From positions 1,574,001-1,638,000 of the forward strand of contig NZ_JARKIN010000001.1 of the NCBI RefSeq assembly GCF_029351045.1: DNA of 64,000 nucleotides, in the 5' to 3' direction. Of this stretch, positions 18,166 to 26,814 are shown piece after piece (the first letter of the stretch is position 1; the number at the start of each line of letters is the position of its first letter). Position numbers and translations under genes: made by a program. Under the pieces are notes generated by a model. The model was not told the origin of the DNA. It did no database searches and was given only the letters and a program-made list of their open reading frames with translations. Source of the DNA: Streptomyces sp. WMMB303 (GTDB taxonomy: Bacteria; Actinomycetota; Actinomycetes; Streptomycetales; Streptomycetaceae).

Positions 18166-19378
18166 CCTTGGGAACCCTCATCTCCACTTCCGTCCCCTGC
18201 CCGGGCACCGACAGCAGCTCGGCGGTGCCGCCCAGTTCCCGCAGCCTTCCCCGGATGGACAGCGCGACGCCCATCCGCCCCTCGGCCTCGGCGGCCGCCA
18301 GCCGTCCCGCCGGGATGCCGGGGCCGTCGTCCCGCACGGACACGATCACCGCGTCCGGCTCGTCCTCCAGCAGGATCCAGGCGTGCGCCCCGGCCCGCGT
18401 GCCGTGCCCGGCGTGCCGCTCCACATTGTCCAGCGCGGCGCCGACGGCGGCCGCCAGCTCCGCGGCCGTGCGGCCGGGCAGCAGCACCGGTGCACCGGGC
18501 TCGGCGAACGTGACCCGGGCCCCCGCGTACGAGGACAGCAGCGCCCGTACGTCGCACCGCGCGGCCCCGGACTCCGGGACGCTCCCGGGATCCGCGCCGC
18601 CGCGATCGTCCCGCGGGACGGGCACGACACCGGGCGCCGTGGCGGGGGCAGGGGCCCGTCCCGGTTCGGGCACCACCCCGCTGGAGACCAGGGCACGCAG
18701 GGCGACCTCCTGCTCGCCCGCCATCCGACCGAGCTCCGCCGACTCCCCGCCCAGGGCCGTTCCCCGGCGCTGCACCATGGCCAGCACCTGCAGGACACTG
18801 TCGTGGATGTCCCGGGCCAGCCGCTCCCGCTCGCGGGTCGCCGCCTCTATCCGGAGCGCCCGCGCCAGGGTGCGCTCGCTGGCGCGGGCCACCTCGATGA
18901 CGTAGCCGATGGCGACACTCGCCACGCAGACGAGCAGCACATTGTGGAAGGTGGAGCGGGTGATCATGCCGCGTTCGACGACGTTGGCGATCCCGACCAG
19001 CACCGAGGCACCCGCGGCCCAGCGCCAGCCGCCCTTGAGCGCGAACGCGAGGACGGGTCCGGCCACCCAGATGGACGGCAGGGTCGGACCCACCTGGTGG
19101 TGCCCGTCCACCACGGGTGTCAGCAGGATGCCGGAGAGGCCCAGCGCGATGTCCGTGACCAGGAACGGCAGCGTGCAGCGGTCGGCCGAGCCGAGGTTGC
19201 GCAGGGTGGCGAACGTCCAGCAGCCGAGCAGCAGCAGGAAGAGCACGCCCGGGAGCGGCGTGCTGTACTGCGGGTAGCTCCAGGCGAAGACACCGGCGGC
19301 GTAGAGCACCGCGAGGATCCGGTAGCCGGTCAACGCCCGCCACAACGGCTGCTCGACGGACATCGTGCGCACCGCCAC
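18155..19378 (-). CDS. macS: sensor histidine kinase (MacS-like)
   Basis: About 407 aa with several N-terminal membrane helices (residues about 15-165) and no large extracellular domain, so the signal is probably sensed in or at the membrane. The HisKA_3 phosphoacceptor block is ERLARDIHDSVLQVL. The HATPase block has ALDNVERHAG, VRDDGPGIP and RMGVALSIRGRLRELGG, and a Pro/Gly/Ala-rich linker separates the two. The GTG at 19378 (VAVRTMSVEQ) has a purine-rich GAGGGGG 5 nt upstream; ATG 19363 is the alternative. It is coupled to the response regulator gene. Confidence 0.9.
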   Translation of the reverse strand: MAVRTMSVEQPLWRALTGYRILAVLYAAGVFAWSYPQYSTPLPGVLFLLLLGCWTFATLRNLGSADRCTLPFLVTDIALGLSGILLTPVVDGHHQVGPTLPSIWVAGPVLAFALKGGWRWAAGASVLVGIANVVERGMITRSTFHNVLLVCVASVAIGYVIEVARASERTLARALRIEAATRERERLARDIHDSVLQVLAMVQRRGTALGGESAELGRMAGEQEVALRALVSSGVVPEPGRAPAPATAPGVVPVPRDDRGGADPGSVPESGAARCDVRALLSSYAGARVTFAEPGAPVLLPGRTAAELAAAVGAALDNVERHAGHGTRAGAHAWILLEDEPDAVIVSVRDDGPGIPAGRLAAAEAEGRMGVALSIRGRLRELGGTAELLSVPGQGTEVEMRVPKDGD

Positions 19379-19473
19379 ACCGGCCCCCTCTCTCCGCGGT
19401 GGAACACCGCCGCGGTCGTTCCGCGCTCCCCCGCCCCGCGCCACGTCCGCCCGGGCCCGACCGGAGACCGGGC

Positions 19474-19499
19474 CGTACCGGGTCCGCGGACCCGGTACG
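19474..19499. terminator. 26-bp perfect palindrome after the acyltransferase gene
   Basis: CGTACCGGGTCC-GC-GGACCCGGTACG is a perfect palindrome 45 nt beyond the acyltransferase stop and about 95 nt upstream of the kinase gene. It reads as a terminator, but a protein site cannot be excluded. Confidence 0.5.
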
Positions 19500-19543
19500 C
19501 CGGAGGACCCGAACGGGCCCCCGGCCCGCCGGACGGGCGGACC

Positions 19544-20323
19544 CTAGGCCGCCTGTCCGCCCCCGGCCCGGTCCTGCCCGGACCGGTCCTGCGTCTGCCG
19601 CTCCTTGCGCGCGGCCTCGGCGGCCTTCTCCGCCTTGGCCGCCTCGGCCAGTTGGCGCTTGGCCGCAGTCGCGTAGATGTCCACGTACTCCTGCCCGGAG
19701 AGCTTCAGGATCGCGTACATCACCTCGTCGGTGACCGCGCGCTGGATGAACCGGTCGTTGTCCATGCCCTGGTACCGGCTGAAGTCCAGCGGCTCACCGA
19801 TCCGGATGCCCGGGCGCATCAGCTTGGGTACCACCTTGCCGGGCGGCTGGATCTTCTCCGTGTCGATCATCGCCACCGGGAGCACCGGGGCACCCGAGCG
19901 CAGCGCGACCCGCGCGAGACCGCCGGGTTTGCCGCGGTAGAGGCGCCCGTCGGGCGAGCGGGTGCCCTCGGGATAGATCCCGAACAGCTCGCCGCGCTCC
20001 AGCACCTCCAGCCCGCTGCGGATCGCCGCCTCGCCCGCTCCGCGCACGCCGGAGCGGTCCACCGGGAGCTGGCCGACGCCCTTGAAGAACGCAGCCGTCA
20101 GCTTGCCCTTGACCCCGGGTGAGGTGAAGTACTCGGCCTTCGCGATGAAGGTGACCTTCCGGTCCAGGACGGCGGGCAGGAAGAAGGAGTCGGAGAAGGA
20201 GAGGTGGTTGCTCGCCAGGATGGCGGGCCCCTCGGCGGGCACGTTCTCCAGGCCCTCCACCCAGGGCCGGAACGCGAGCTTCAGCGAGCTGCCGACCGAC
20301 AGCTTCATCGCGCTGTAGAACAA
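19544..20323 (-). CDS. 1-acyl-sn-glycerol-3-phosphate acyltransferase-like protein (PlsC family)
   Basis: The 259-aa protein has the HX4D catalytic motif in ASNHLSFSDSFFLP and the glycerol-phosphate-binding block GIYPEGTRSPDGRLY, as in PlsC enzymes that make phosphatidic acid. A charged Ala/Lys/Glu-rich tail ends it. The start is probably TTG at 20323 (reads FYSAMKLSV): AAGGAGG is 6 nt upstream, whereas the first ATG is 21 nt from it, and relatives begin MFY. Streptomyces genomes carry several paralogues, so the acceptor lipid is uncertain. Confidence 0.88.
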   Translation of the reverse strand: MFYSAMKLSVGSSLKLAFRPWVEGLENVPAEGPAILASNHLSFSDSFFLPAVLDRKVTFIAKAEYFTSPGVKGKLTAAFFKGVGQLPVDRSGVRGAGEAAIRSGLEVLERGELFGIYPEGTRSPDGRLYRGKPGGLARVALRSGAPVLPVAMIDTEKIQPPGKVVPKLMRPGIRIGEPLDFSRYQGMDNDRFIQRAVTDEVMYAILKLSGQEYVDIYATAAKRQLAEAAKAEKAAEAARKERQTQDRSGQDRAGGGQAA

Positions 20324-20557
20324 CCTCGACCTCCTTGGTGGGACCCCACCGACCCTATCCCGCCCCGGTGCTCCGGGAACCCGGCCGCCCGCACCGGGGC
20401 CGGGACAGCACTTCGCACGGCCCGGCCGCACACGCCGGGACCGGGCCGGCCGGTGTACTCCTGTGGGCCCCCTGGACACTGCCGGAGTGCCCGCCGACGA
20501 ATTAGGGTGGCAGCACTCCTTGCCGAGTTCCGACCGCTGAGCCTCTGGAGGCCCGCC

Positions 20558-21355
20558 GTGCCGCCCATCCTCCCCGGAGCCGAGCCCTTCCGCCACGACG
20601 GTTCGTCGACCGGCGTGCTGCTCTGCCACGGCTTCACCGGGTCCCCGCAGTCGCTGCGCCCCTGGGCCGAGGACCTGGCCGGGCACGGCCTGACCGTCTC
20701 CCTGCCGCTGCTCCCCGGCCACGGCACCCGCTGGGAGGAGCTGGCGATCACGGGCTGGGAGGACTGGTACGCGACCGTGGACCGGGAGCTGCGGCTGCTG
20801 CGCGACCGGTGCGAGCGGGTCTTCGTCTGCGGCCTGTCGATGGGCGGTGCGCTGGCGCTGCGGCTGGCCGCCCGGCACGGCGCGGCGGTGCGGGGGATCG
20901 TCCTGGTCAACCCGGCGACGACGTTCCCGCGGATGCAGGGGTACGCGCTGACCCTCGGCCGCTTCCTGATCCGCTCGGCGCCGGGCATCGCGAACGACAT
21001 CGCCAAGGCCGGCCGGCACGAGCTGGGCTACGACCGGGTGTCCACCCGGGCCGCGTACGCGATGCGCGACCTCGTCCGGGTCGTCCGCGACGACCTGCCG
21101 AAAGTGACGCAGCCGCTGCTGCTGCTGCACAGCAGGACGGACCATGTGGTGCCGCCCACCGACTCCGCGCTCGTCCTGAGCCGGGTCTCCTCCACCGACG
21201 TGACCGAGACGGTGCTGGAGCACAGCTTCCACGTCGCCACCCTCGATCACGACGCGGAGCAGATCTTCGCCGACAGCCGCGGCTTCATCGACCGGCTCAC
21301 CGCCGCCGAGGACGCGCCGCTCAGCACGGCACGGAGCGCCCGTGACAGCGCGTGA
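20558..21355 (+). CDS. alpha/beta hydrolase (carboxylesterase/monoacylglycerol lipase type)
   Basis: This 265-aa hydrolase resembles the thermostable Est30-type esterases. Its oxyanion segment is LLCHGFTGSPQSLRPWAEDLA, the nucleophile Ser is in FVCGLSMGGALAL, the acid is in LLLHSRTDHVVPP and the His in EHSFHVATLDHD. The GTG start at 20558 has GGAGG 7 nt upstream. The next gene starts 14 nt inside its 3' end. Together with the neighbouring acyltransferase and acyl-CoA synthetase, a role in lipid turnover is plausible but inferred. Confidence 0.88.
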   Translation: MPPILPGAEPFRHDGSSTGVLLCHGFTGSPQSLRPWAEDLAGHGLTVSLPLLPGHGTRWEELAITGWEDWYATVDRELRLLRDRCERVFVCGLSMGGALALRLAARHGAAVRGIVLVNPATTFPRMQGYALTLGRFLIRSAPGIANDIAKAGRHELGYDRVSTRAAYAMRDLVRVVRDDLPKVTQPLLLLHSRTDHVVPPTDSALVLSRVSSTDVTETVLEHSFHVATLDHDAEQIFADSRGFIDRLTAAEDAPLSTARSARDSA

Positions 21356-21956
21356 CCCGGACGAGGAGGAGCCGCACGAGTCCCGGGGCGCGTCCGGACC
21401 GCGCGGCGGCGGCTCGTCCCTGCCCCCCGAGGAGGAGGCGGCCTGGGCCGCGATCGTCGCCGCCTACGGCGAGGAGCCCGCGGCGGACACGGCGGACGGC
21501 ACGTCCGGGAGCCGCAGCGCGGACGGGGACCGGGAGGAGGACCGGGACGGCGCCGGGGAGCCGGACGGCGACACGCTGGCCAAGCCCCGGCCCGCTCCCG
21601 GCACGGAGCCCTCGGCGCGCAGCTTCACCGTCTACGCGGCCGGAGCCGGGCCGCGCGACTGGCAGCCCGCATCCGCTGAGGACGGTGCGGACGACGAGGA
21701 CGGCGAGGGGCACTTCGAGCCTCCGGAGCCGCCGCCGCTGCCCGAGACGGACACCACCACCAAGTTCGCCTGGGTCGCCGCACTGGGCGGGCCGCTGCTG
21801 CTGATCGGCGCCGTGCTGCTGCAGGCCGACCTGACGTGGTGGGTCGTCACCCTGGGGGTGGGCGGTTTCCTGGGCGGGTTCGCCACCCTGGTGACCCGGC
21901 TGCGGGACGGCCGCGACGACGATCCGGACGACCCGGGGCGCGGCGCGGTGGTCTGA
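21342..21956 (+). CDS. acidic protein with two C-terminal membrane helices, function unknown
   Basis: I do not recognise a function. The 204-aa protein starts (GTG) inside the esterase gene and is therefore probably translated with it. Residues 1-130 are low-complexity and strongly acidic (many Asp, Glu, Gly, Pro). Two hydrophobic helices follow (FAWVAALGGPLLLIGAVLL and WWVVTLGVGGFLGGFATLV), then an Arg/Asp-rich tail. The pattern matches a family of small streptomycete membrane proteins with disordered cytoplasmic N-termini. It converges on the next gene with a 12-nt gap. Confidence 0.7.
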   Translation: MTARDPDEEEPHESRGASGPRGGGSSLPPEEEAAWAAIVAAYGEEPAADTADGTSGSRSADGDREEDRDGAGEPDGDTLAKPRPAPGTEPSARSFTVYAAGAGPRDWQPASAEDGADDEDGEGHFEPPEPPPLPETDTTTKFAWVAALGGPLLLIGAVLLQADLTWWVVTLGVGGFLGGFATLVTRLRDGRDDDPDDPGRGAVV

Positions 21957-21968
21957 CCGGGGCCCGGT

Positions 21969-22751
21969 TCACCCCGCGGGGATGCGCAGGGCCGCCAGCA
22001 CCGGGAGGTGGTCGGTGGCGGCGGCCAGATCGGCCTCCGCCACCCCCGGCAGCCCGCGGGGCACGCCCGCGCCCAGCACCTCGACCCGCTCCCCCGCGAA
22101 GACGGCGTCGATGCGCTGCCGCGGCGCGGCGGCGGGCGAGGTGTGCTCCCCGCTCCAGGGCGCCGCCGCCCAGGCGTCCCGCAGTCCCGCACCGAGCAGC
22201 GCGAACGTCGGTCCGCCCGCCCGCTCGTTGACGTCCCCGGCGGCCACCACGGCGGGGCCCAGCGCGGCGGTCCGCTCCAGCAGCACACGGGCCTGCTCCC
22301 GCCGCTCACGGGCCTGCAGACTCAGGTGGAAGCTGACCACGCCCAGCCGCGCCGCGGGGCCGAACCGCAGCCGGGCGAGCGCGAATCCGCGCCGGTGCAG
22401 CCCGGGTGTACGCGGCAGCAGCACGTCCTCGGTGTGCTCCACGTGGGCCCGCAGCGAGGCGAGGACCAGCGGACCGGCAGCCGTCGCGCCGCCGGTCACG
22501 TAGGTGAGCCCGGTACGGCGCGCCAGCCAGGCGGCGCGCTTGCGCCAGCGGAAGAAGCGCGGCGCCTCCTGCACACACACGACGTCCGGGGCGCACGCCC
22601 GGACGACCCGGACGAGCGCCTCCGGGTCGTCGCGCAGGGAGCGGATGTTGTAGCTGAGCAGCCGGACGACGGCCGCGCCGTCGGGCTCCGTGCGGGAGTG
22701 CGGCAGTGCGGCAACTCGCGCGGGCCGCGCCCCGGTGGTGTGCCCCGTCAT
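21969..22751 (-). CDS. endonuclease/exonuclease/phosphatase family protein
   Basis: This 260-aa protein belongs to the Mg2+-dependent EEP fold. LLSYNIRSLRDD carries the metal-binding Asn, VVCVQEAP the Glu, VVAAGDVNERAGGPT the catalytic Asp/Asn pair, and the C-terminal ATDHLPVLA the Asp-His dyad. Substrates of the fold range from DNA to sphingomyelin and phosphoinositides; no signal peptide is seen, so an intracellular role is likely. The start at ATG 22751 lies 20 nt downstream of glk, probably in the same transcript. Confidence 0.84.
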   Translation of the reverse strand: MTGHTTGARPARVAALPHSRTEPDGAAVVRLLSYNIRSLRDDPEALVRVVRACAPDVVCVQEAPRFFRWRKRAAWLARRTGLTYVTGGATAAGPLVLASLRAHVEHTEDVLLPRTPGLHRRGFALARLRFGPAARLGVVSFHLSLQARERREQARVLLERTAALGPAVVAAGDVNERAGGPTFALLGAGLRDAWAAAPWSGEHTSPAAAPRQRIDAVFAGERVEVLGAGVPRGLPGVAEADLAAATDHLPVLAALRIPAG

Positions 22752-22770
22752 CGGCGCGGCCCCGGTCCGG

Positions 22771-23712
22771 TCAGCCCTGGCGGGCGAGGTCCGCGACGCC
22801 CACGAGGCCCGCCTTGTTGCCCAGTTGGGCGGCGAGCACGTCGGCGTGCGGGCGCCAGCGGCTGCCGACGAGCCAGCGCCGGTAGGACTTGCGGATCGGG
22901 TCGAGGACCAGTTCGCCCTCGTCGGAGACGCCGCCACCGACGATGAAGGCACCCGGGTCGAAGAGGGATGCCAGGTCGGCCAGGCCGGAGCCCACCCAGC
23001 GGGCGAGCTCCCGGAAGGAGTCGATGGCGACCGGATCGCCCTGCCGGGCCGCCTGGCTGACGTGCTTGCCGTGGATGCCCTCGGCGGTGCCGTCCCCCAG
23101 ACCCAGCAGGATCTCGGCGTTGTCCGGGGTGGCGGTGGCGCGCTGCTGGGCGTAGCGCAGCAGCGCGCGCCCGGAGGCGTACTGCTCCCAGCAGCCCTGG
23201 TTGCCGCAGCCGCACAGCAGGCCGTCCGGGACCATCCGGATGTGGCCGAACTCGGCGGCCACTCCGTACCGTCCGCGGTGCAGCTTGCCGCCGATGATGG
23301 TGCCGCCGCCCAGGCCGGTGCCGATGGTGATGCAGACGACGTCCTCGTGTCCGGTGCCGACGCCGAACTTGTACTCGCCCCAGGCCGCGGCGTTGGCGTC
23401 GTTCTCGATCACGACGGGCAGGTCGATGCGCTGCTCGACCTTGTCCTTGAGCGGCTCGTGACGCCAGCTCAGGTTGGGGGTGAACAGCACGGTGGCGCGC
23501 TTGTCGTCCACGTACCCGGGTGCGCCGATCCCGACGGCCTCCACCTGGTGTTCGGCACTGGCCTGGCGGACGGCGTCCGCGATGGCGTCGATCACGGCGT
23601 CGGGGGTGTCGGGTGTGGGCACCTTGCTGGTCTCGAGAATCGTGCCTTTCTCGTCCACTACGCCAGCCGCGATCTTGGTGCCGCCGATGTCGACCCCGAT
23701 TGTGAGTCCCAT
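22771..23712 (-). CDS. glk: ROK-family glucokinase
   Basis: This 313-aa ROK kinase phosphorylates glucose with ATP. It has the N-terminal phosphate motif GVDIGGTKIAAGVVD, the sugar-binding ENDANAAAWGE and EFGHIR, and the ROK zinc motif CGCGNQGCWEQYASG. It is very similar to streptomycete GlkA, which also mediates glucose repression. ATG 23712 (MGLTIG) fits the family; an in-frame ATG five codons earlier (23727) is possible. The EEP-family gene follows at 20 nt. Confidence 0.97.
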   Translation of the reverse strand: MGLTIGVDIGGTKIAAGVVDEKGTILETSKVPTPDTPDAVIDAIADAVRQASAEHQVEAVGIGAPGYVDDKRATVLFTPNLSWRHEPLKDKVEQRIDLPVVIENDANAAAWGEYKFGVGTGHEDVVCITIGTGLGGGTIIGGKLHRGRYGVAAEFGHIRMVPDGLLCGCGNQGCWEQYASGRALLRYAQQRATATPDNAEILLGLGDGTAEGIHGKHVSQAARQGDPVAIDSFRELARWVGSGLADLASLFDPGAFIVGGGVSDEGELVLDPIRKSYRRWLVGSRWRPHADVLAAQLGNKAGLVGVADLARQG

Positions 23713-23914
23713 GTGTCCCTCGGTCATCCGATGTGATCCCCGCCGCAGCCAACCGTACCGGAGCACACCGGCCCGCCGGGCACGGTCCGGCACGTGCCCG
23801 GGGACGGGCAGGCGTCTGCCGGGGCGGCCGCCTGCCGCAGGGCGCCGACGGCCGACGGGGCGGGCGGGCGCCGCCGGGGCGCCCTCACCGGCACCCGGCG
23901 CGGTCGTGACCGGC
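23713..23914. other. 202-base gap upstream of glk
   Basis: No ORF is supported here. The sequence is extremely GC-rich and holds the glk promoter and the 3' flank of the DUF5304-like gene. I could not place a promoter or a clear terminator. Confidence 0.3.
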
Positions 23915-24577
23915 TCAGGCGCTGCCGCGCGCCTCCGGGCCCCCCGGATCGCCGCCGGTGCCGTCGCTCCCGGTGCCGCCTGGCGCCTCGTCCCCGGACC
24001 GCTCCGCGGCGGGACCCGCCGGGTCCGAGCCGGGAGCCGCGTCCGACGCGGTGCCGGGACCGGCGTCGGCGTCCGGCTCGACCACGATCTCCTCGACGAC
24101 CCGGGCATCGCGGTCGGCTGCGCGGGTGAGGTCGGCGGCCTCCTCGACGTCGATCCGGTCGCCGGCGGCGGCCGGGCCGGACGCGTTCGCGTCCCGCGGC
24201 TCGCTCCAGCGGCGCTCGGACTCCTGGACCACGGAACGGTAGGCGGCCAGCAGCTCCCCACCGGCCGCCGCGAGGTGGTCGAAGAGCTGCGGGTTGCGCT
24301 CGACGACCGGCTCGAAGGTCGCCTTGGCCTGCTTGAACAACTGCTGCGCCACGCCCTGCGCGGCAGCCGATCCGACCGTGCCCGCCAAGGGCTTGCCGAA
24401 CTCGGCGACCTTCTCGGTTACCGCGTCCGCCAGCCTGCGCAGTTCCTCGGCCGCGCTGGTGGGCGGCGGACCGTACCGAGCACGGCGGCGCGCCTTCTCG
24501 GCGGTCAGGTCCTCCTCGCACGCGGTGGCCCAGGCGTCGGGGTCCGGGGCGTCGGGGCGCTCGGCTTCATCGCTCAT
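23915..24577 (-). CDS. DUF5304-like acidic protein, function unknown
   Basis: This 220-aa protein has no catalytic motif that I recognise. Residues about 40-120 form a predicted helical region (SAAEELRRLADAVTEKVAEFG, VAQQLFKQAKATFEPVVERNPQLFDHLAAAGGELLAAYRS). The last 80 residues are a disordered Asp/Glu/Gly/Pro/Ala tail. The architecture resembles conserved actinobacterial DUF5304 proteins found next to the ArsA-like gene. GGAG precedes the ATG. It has no signal peptide or membrane segment. Confidence 0.7.
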   Translation of the reverse strand: MSDEAERPDAPDPDAWATACEEDLTAEKARRRARYGPPPTSAAEELRRLADAVTEKVAEFGKPLAGTVGSAAAQGVAQQLFKQAKATFEPVVERNPQLFDHLAAAGGELLAAYRSVVQESERRWSEPRDANASGPAAAGDRIDVEEAADLTRAADRDARVVEEIVVEPDADAGPGTASDAAPGSDPAGPAAERSGDEAPGGTGSDGTGGDPGGPEARGSA

Positions 24578-24688
24578 GGCGGGCTCCTACGGGCGGCAGG
24601 TGGCGGACGGTGCGCGGGCTCGCGCGGCGGATGCGGACGCGGGTCCGCGCACCTTCCGACGTTACCCGAACGGCGGCGCCGGATGCGG

Positions 24689-24720
24689 GCGTCCGGCCGC
24701 GGAGGCGGACCGCCGGACGC
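24689..24720 (-). terminator. terminator of the ArsA-like gene
   Basis: GCGTCCGGC and GCCGGACGC form a 9-bp stem 54 nt past the ArsA-like stop, upstream of the DUF5304-like gene. Confidence 0.5.
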
Positions 24721-24773
24721 ACCGCCCCGAGCCGTCCCGCTCCGTGCCGGTCGACCCGTGCCGACGCGCCCGC

Positions 24774-26135
24774 TCAGTCGGCACGTCCGGCAGGCCGGGA
24801 GCCGGCCTGCTCGGGCCACAGCTCCGGGTCGGGCGTGAAGCGGACCCCCAGCACCCCGCCCTTGAGGCCGGCGCCGGAGACGCGGCAGCGGCGCAGCGCC
24901 GAGGGAAGCGACAGCACCCGGCGGTAGGGGCCGACTCCGACGGTCAACTCGTCCCCGCGGCGTACCAGTTCCAACTCGTCCCGGTCGGCGCCCGGCAGCG
25001 GAAGCTGCCACACCAGCCGGCCGTCCCCGGCCAGCCGGTCCTCCAGCCAGCCGTAGGGGACATCGGTGCCGGGCCCGCTCTCGGCTCCGGCGGGCGGGTG
25101 CAGCCCGGAGCCGCTCTCCCGGCCCGGCGCCACGGCGGTGCGGGCTGCCGCGGCCAGTGCCCCCAAGTCCTCGGGGCCGAGCGGATCGCGGCCCAGGTGC
25201 GGCAGCTCGCACAGCGGGACGCCCTCGGCCTCGCACTTCTCGCGCAGTGCGGCGAGCGCGGTCTGCTGCTGCCCGGCCGGTCCGGCCAGCCAGGAGTCCG
25301 CGGAGCCCGCGGGCAGCAGCCGGTTGGCGACGACGGACTCCAGCGCGAGCCCGTGCAGCCGCAATCCGGCCCCGGCCGTGCGCAGGGCCTCGGCGGCGAG
25401 CGGTCCGGGCTCGGTCACCAGCCGCACGACGGTGGCCGGGGACTCCACGACCCGCTGGACCGCGGCCAACTCCTGCGACCAGCGCGTGGCGGACTCGTAC
25501 AGCCACTGCGCGGGCATCGGGGCGCCGGCGAGCTGGGCCAGCACGGGGCGCAGGGCGCGGGCCGTCTGCCGCTCGGCGGGGACGAGGCGGCGCAGATAGC
25601 GGCGCAGCTGTGCGGGCAGCGCGAGCAGGTTGATCCCCTGCGGAGCGGGGGGCATGTCCGCGACGACGATGTCCCAGCCGGCCCGGCCGGCGCTGTCCGC
25701 GTCCTCGTCGTGTGCCAGCCGCAGGGCACGCAGCAGTGCGAACGTCTCCGCGCCGGGCAGTTCGGTCAGCTCGTCCTCGTCCAGCGGTACGGCGCCCAGC
25801 AGGTCGAGCACGGTCTTGCCGCGCTCCTGGAGGGCGACGGCCCGGCTGCGGAACTCCGCGCCGGAGTCGACGCGCAGCAGCCACAGCCCCGGCACCGCGG
25901 CGACGGGCTCCGGTGCGCCCGCCGCGGACGCGTCCGCCGGGGGGACCGGCGCGGCAGCCGCCGCACCCTCGGGTGCCGCACCGAGCAGCGCGGCCAGGTG
26001 GCGGGCCGGCTCGGCGCTCAGCAGCAGGGTGCGGTGTCCCTGGGCGGCGGCCGCGCACGCGGTGGCCGCGGCCACCGTGCTGCGCCCCGCTCCGCCCGCG
26101 CCGGTGACCAGGACGGTCTGCGGGCCGGTGGGCAC
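24774..26135 (-). CDS. ArsA-family protein with degenerate ATPase motifs
   Basis: About 453 aa with the ArsA/GET3 layout: an N-terminal P-loop domain, a long helical middle and a C-terminal HSP20-like beta domain (LTVGVGPYRRVLSLPSALRR, GVLGVRFTPDPELW). The P-loop reads GAGGAGRS: both lysines of GKGGVGKT are replaced (Ala13, Arg18). The switch motif DTAPTGH is DMPPAPQG. ATP hydrolysis is therefore doubtful. It starts (GTG 26135) 21 nt after the SRPBCC gene, so the two form an operon. There are no arsenite-binding Cys signatures, and no ars genes are near. A chaperone or lipid-related scaffold role is speculation. A CTG or other upstream start is possible. Confidence 0.75.
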   Translation of the reverse strand: MPTGPQTVLVTGAGGAGRSTVAAATACAAAAQGHRTLLLSAEPARHLAALLGAAPEGAAAAAPVPPADASAAGAPEPVAAVPGLWLLRVDSGAEFRSRAVALQERGKTVLDLLGAVPLDEDELTELPGAETFALLRALRLAHDEDADSAGRAGWDIVVADMPPAPQGINLLALPAQLRRYLRRLVPAERQTARALRPVLAQLAGAPMPAQWLYESATRWSQELAAVQRVVESPATVVRLVTEPGPLAAEALRTAGAGLRLHGLALESVVANRLLPAGSADSWLAGPAGQQQTALAALREKCEAEGVPLCELPHLGRDPLGPEDLGALAAAARTAVAPGRESGSGLHPPAGAESGPGTDVPYGWLEDRLAGDGRLVWQLPLPGADRDELELVRRGDELTVGVGPYRRVLSLPSALRRCRVSGAGLKGGVLGVRFTPDPELWPEQAGSRPAGRAD

Positions 26136-26155
26136 GGAGTCGGGAGCCGCGCCGG

Positions 26156-26638
26156 TCAGTTGCCGGCCTCGGGCGCCTCGGCACCGCCCGCCTCGACGCG
26201 CTTCTTGAGCCCGTCGAGCGCGCGGTCGATGATGACCTTCTCCGCCTTGCGCTTGATCATGCCGAGCATGGGGATCTTCACGTCGACGGTGAGCTGGTAG
26301 GTGACCTCGGTGCGCGCGCCGCCGTCGACCGGGGTGAGCCGGTAGAGGCCGTCCAGGGAGCGCAGCATCTGGGACTTGACCAGGGACCAGCGCACCTCGT
26401 GCGGCTCGGCGCCGCCGATCCACTCGTAGGCCAGGGTGTGCTCGTCCTTGATGGCTCCGGCGTCCAGCAGCAGGCGCACCTGTTCGGCGTGGCCGTGCTC
26501 GTCCCGGCCGAGGACCTCGGCCTCCTTCACCTCGCCGGCCCACTCCGGGTAGCGGGGGAAGTCGGAGATCACGCTCATCACGGCCTCGGGCGCCGCGTCG
26601 ACCGTGATGCTCGAGCTGGTGTGTTCCGCCATCGCCAT
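26156..26638 (-). CDS. SRPBCC (START-like) family protein
   Basis: This 160-aa protein begins with the typical polyketide-cyclase/START pattern: SSITVDAAPEAVMSVISDFPRYPEWAGEVKEAEVL. RTEVTYQLTVDVKIPMLGMIKRKAEKVIIDRALDGLKKRVE follows. The fold encloses a hydrophobic cavity for lipids or other apolar ligands. GGAGGG stands before the tandem ATGs (26638 or 26632). It is the first gene of a two-gene operon with the ArsA-like protein, an arrangement I regard as conserved in Streptomyces. Ligand unknown. Confidence 0.85.
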   Translation of the reverse strand: MAMAEHTSSSITVDAAPEAVMSVISDFPRYPEWAGEVKEAEVLGRDEHGHAEQVRLLLDAGAIKDEHTLAYEWIGGAEPHEVRWSLVKSQMLRSLDGLYRLTPVDGGARTEVTYQLTVDVKIPMLGMIKRKAEKVIIDRALDGLKKRVEAGGAEAPEAGN

Positions 26639-26687
26639 GGCCCTCCGATTACCGTGTCCGAATTATCCGCCGTGCGCCACCCGCCGT

Positions 26688-26750
26688 ACGTGGACGAGAC
26701 CGGGCAGGACGCCCGGCGCACGTGGACGAGACCGGGCGGGACGCCCGCCC
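26688..26750. repeat. tandem 28-bp repeats with hairpins after the metallophosphoesterase gene
   Basis: Two copies starting ACGTGGACGAGACCGGGC and ending GGACGCCCG (26688 and 26720, 32-bp period) differ at one base. Each contains a GC-rich hairpin (CCGGGC...GCCCGG, and CCGGGCGG...CCGCCCGG). They lie between the phosphoesterase 3' end and the SRPBCC gene and could act as a double terminator. Confidence 0.6.
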
Positions 26751-26814
26751 GGGTGCGGGGATGCGTCTGCCGACGAAGGCTACCCCGCGCCCCTTCGGCC
26801 CGGCGCCGCACGGG

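Noticed and set aside
24774..26135. Arsenite efflux ATPase ArsA
   Set aside because: P-loop lysines and the metal-binding cysteine pattern are absent and no ars genes are nearby.
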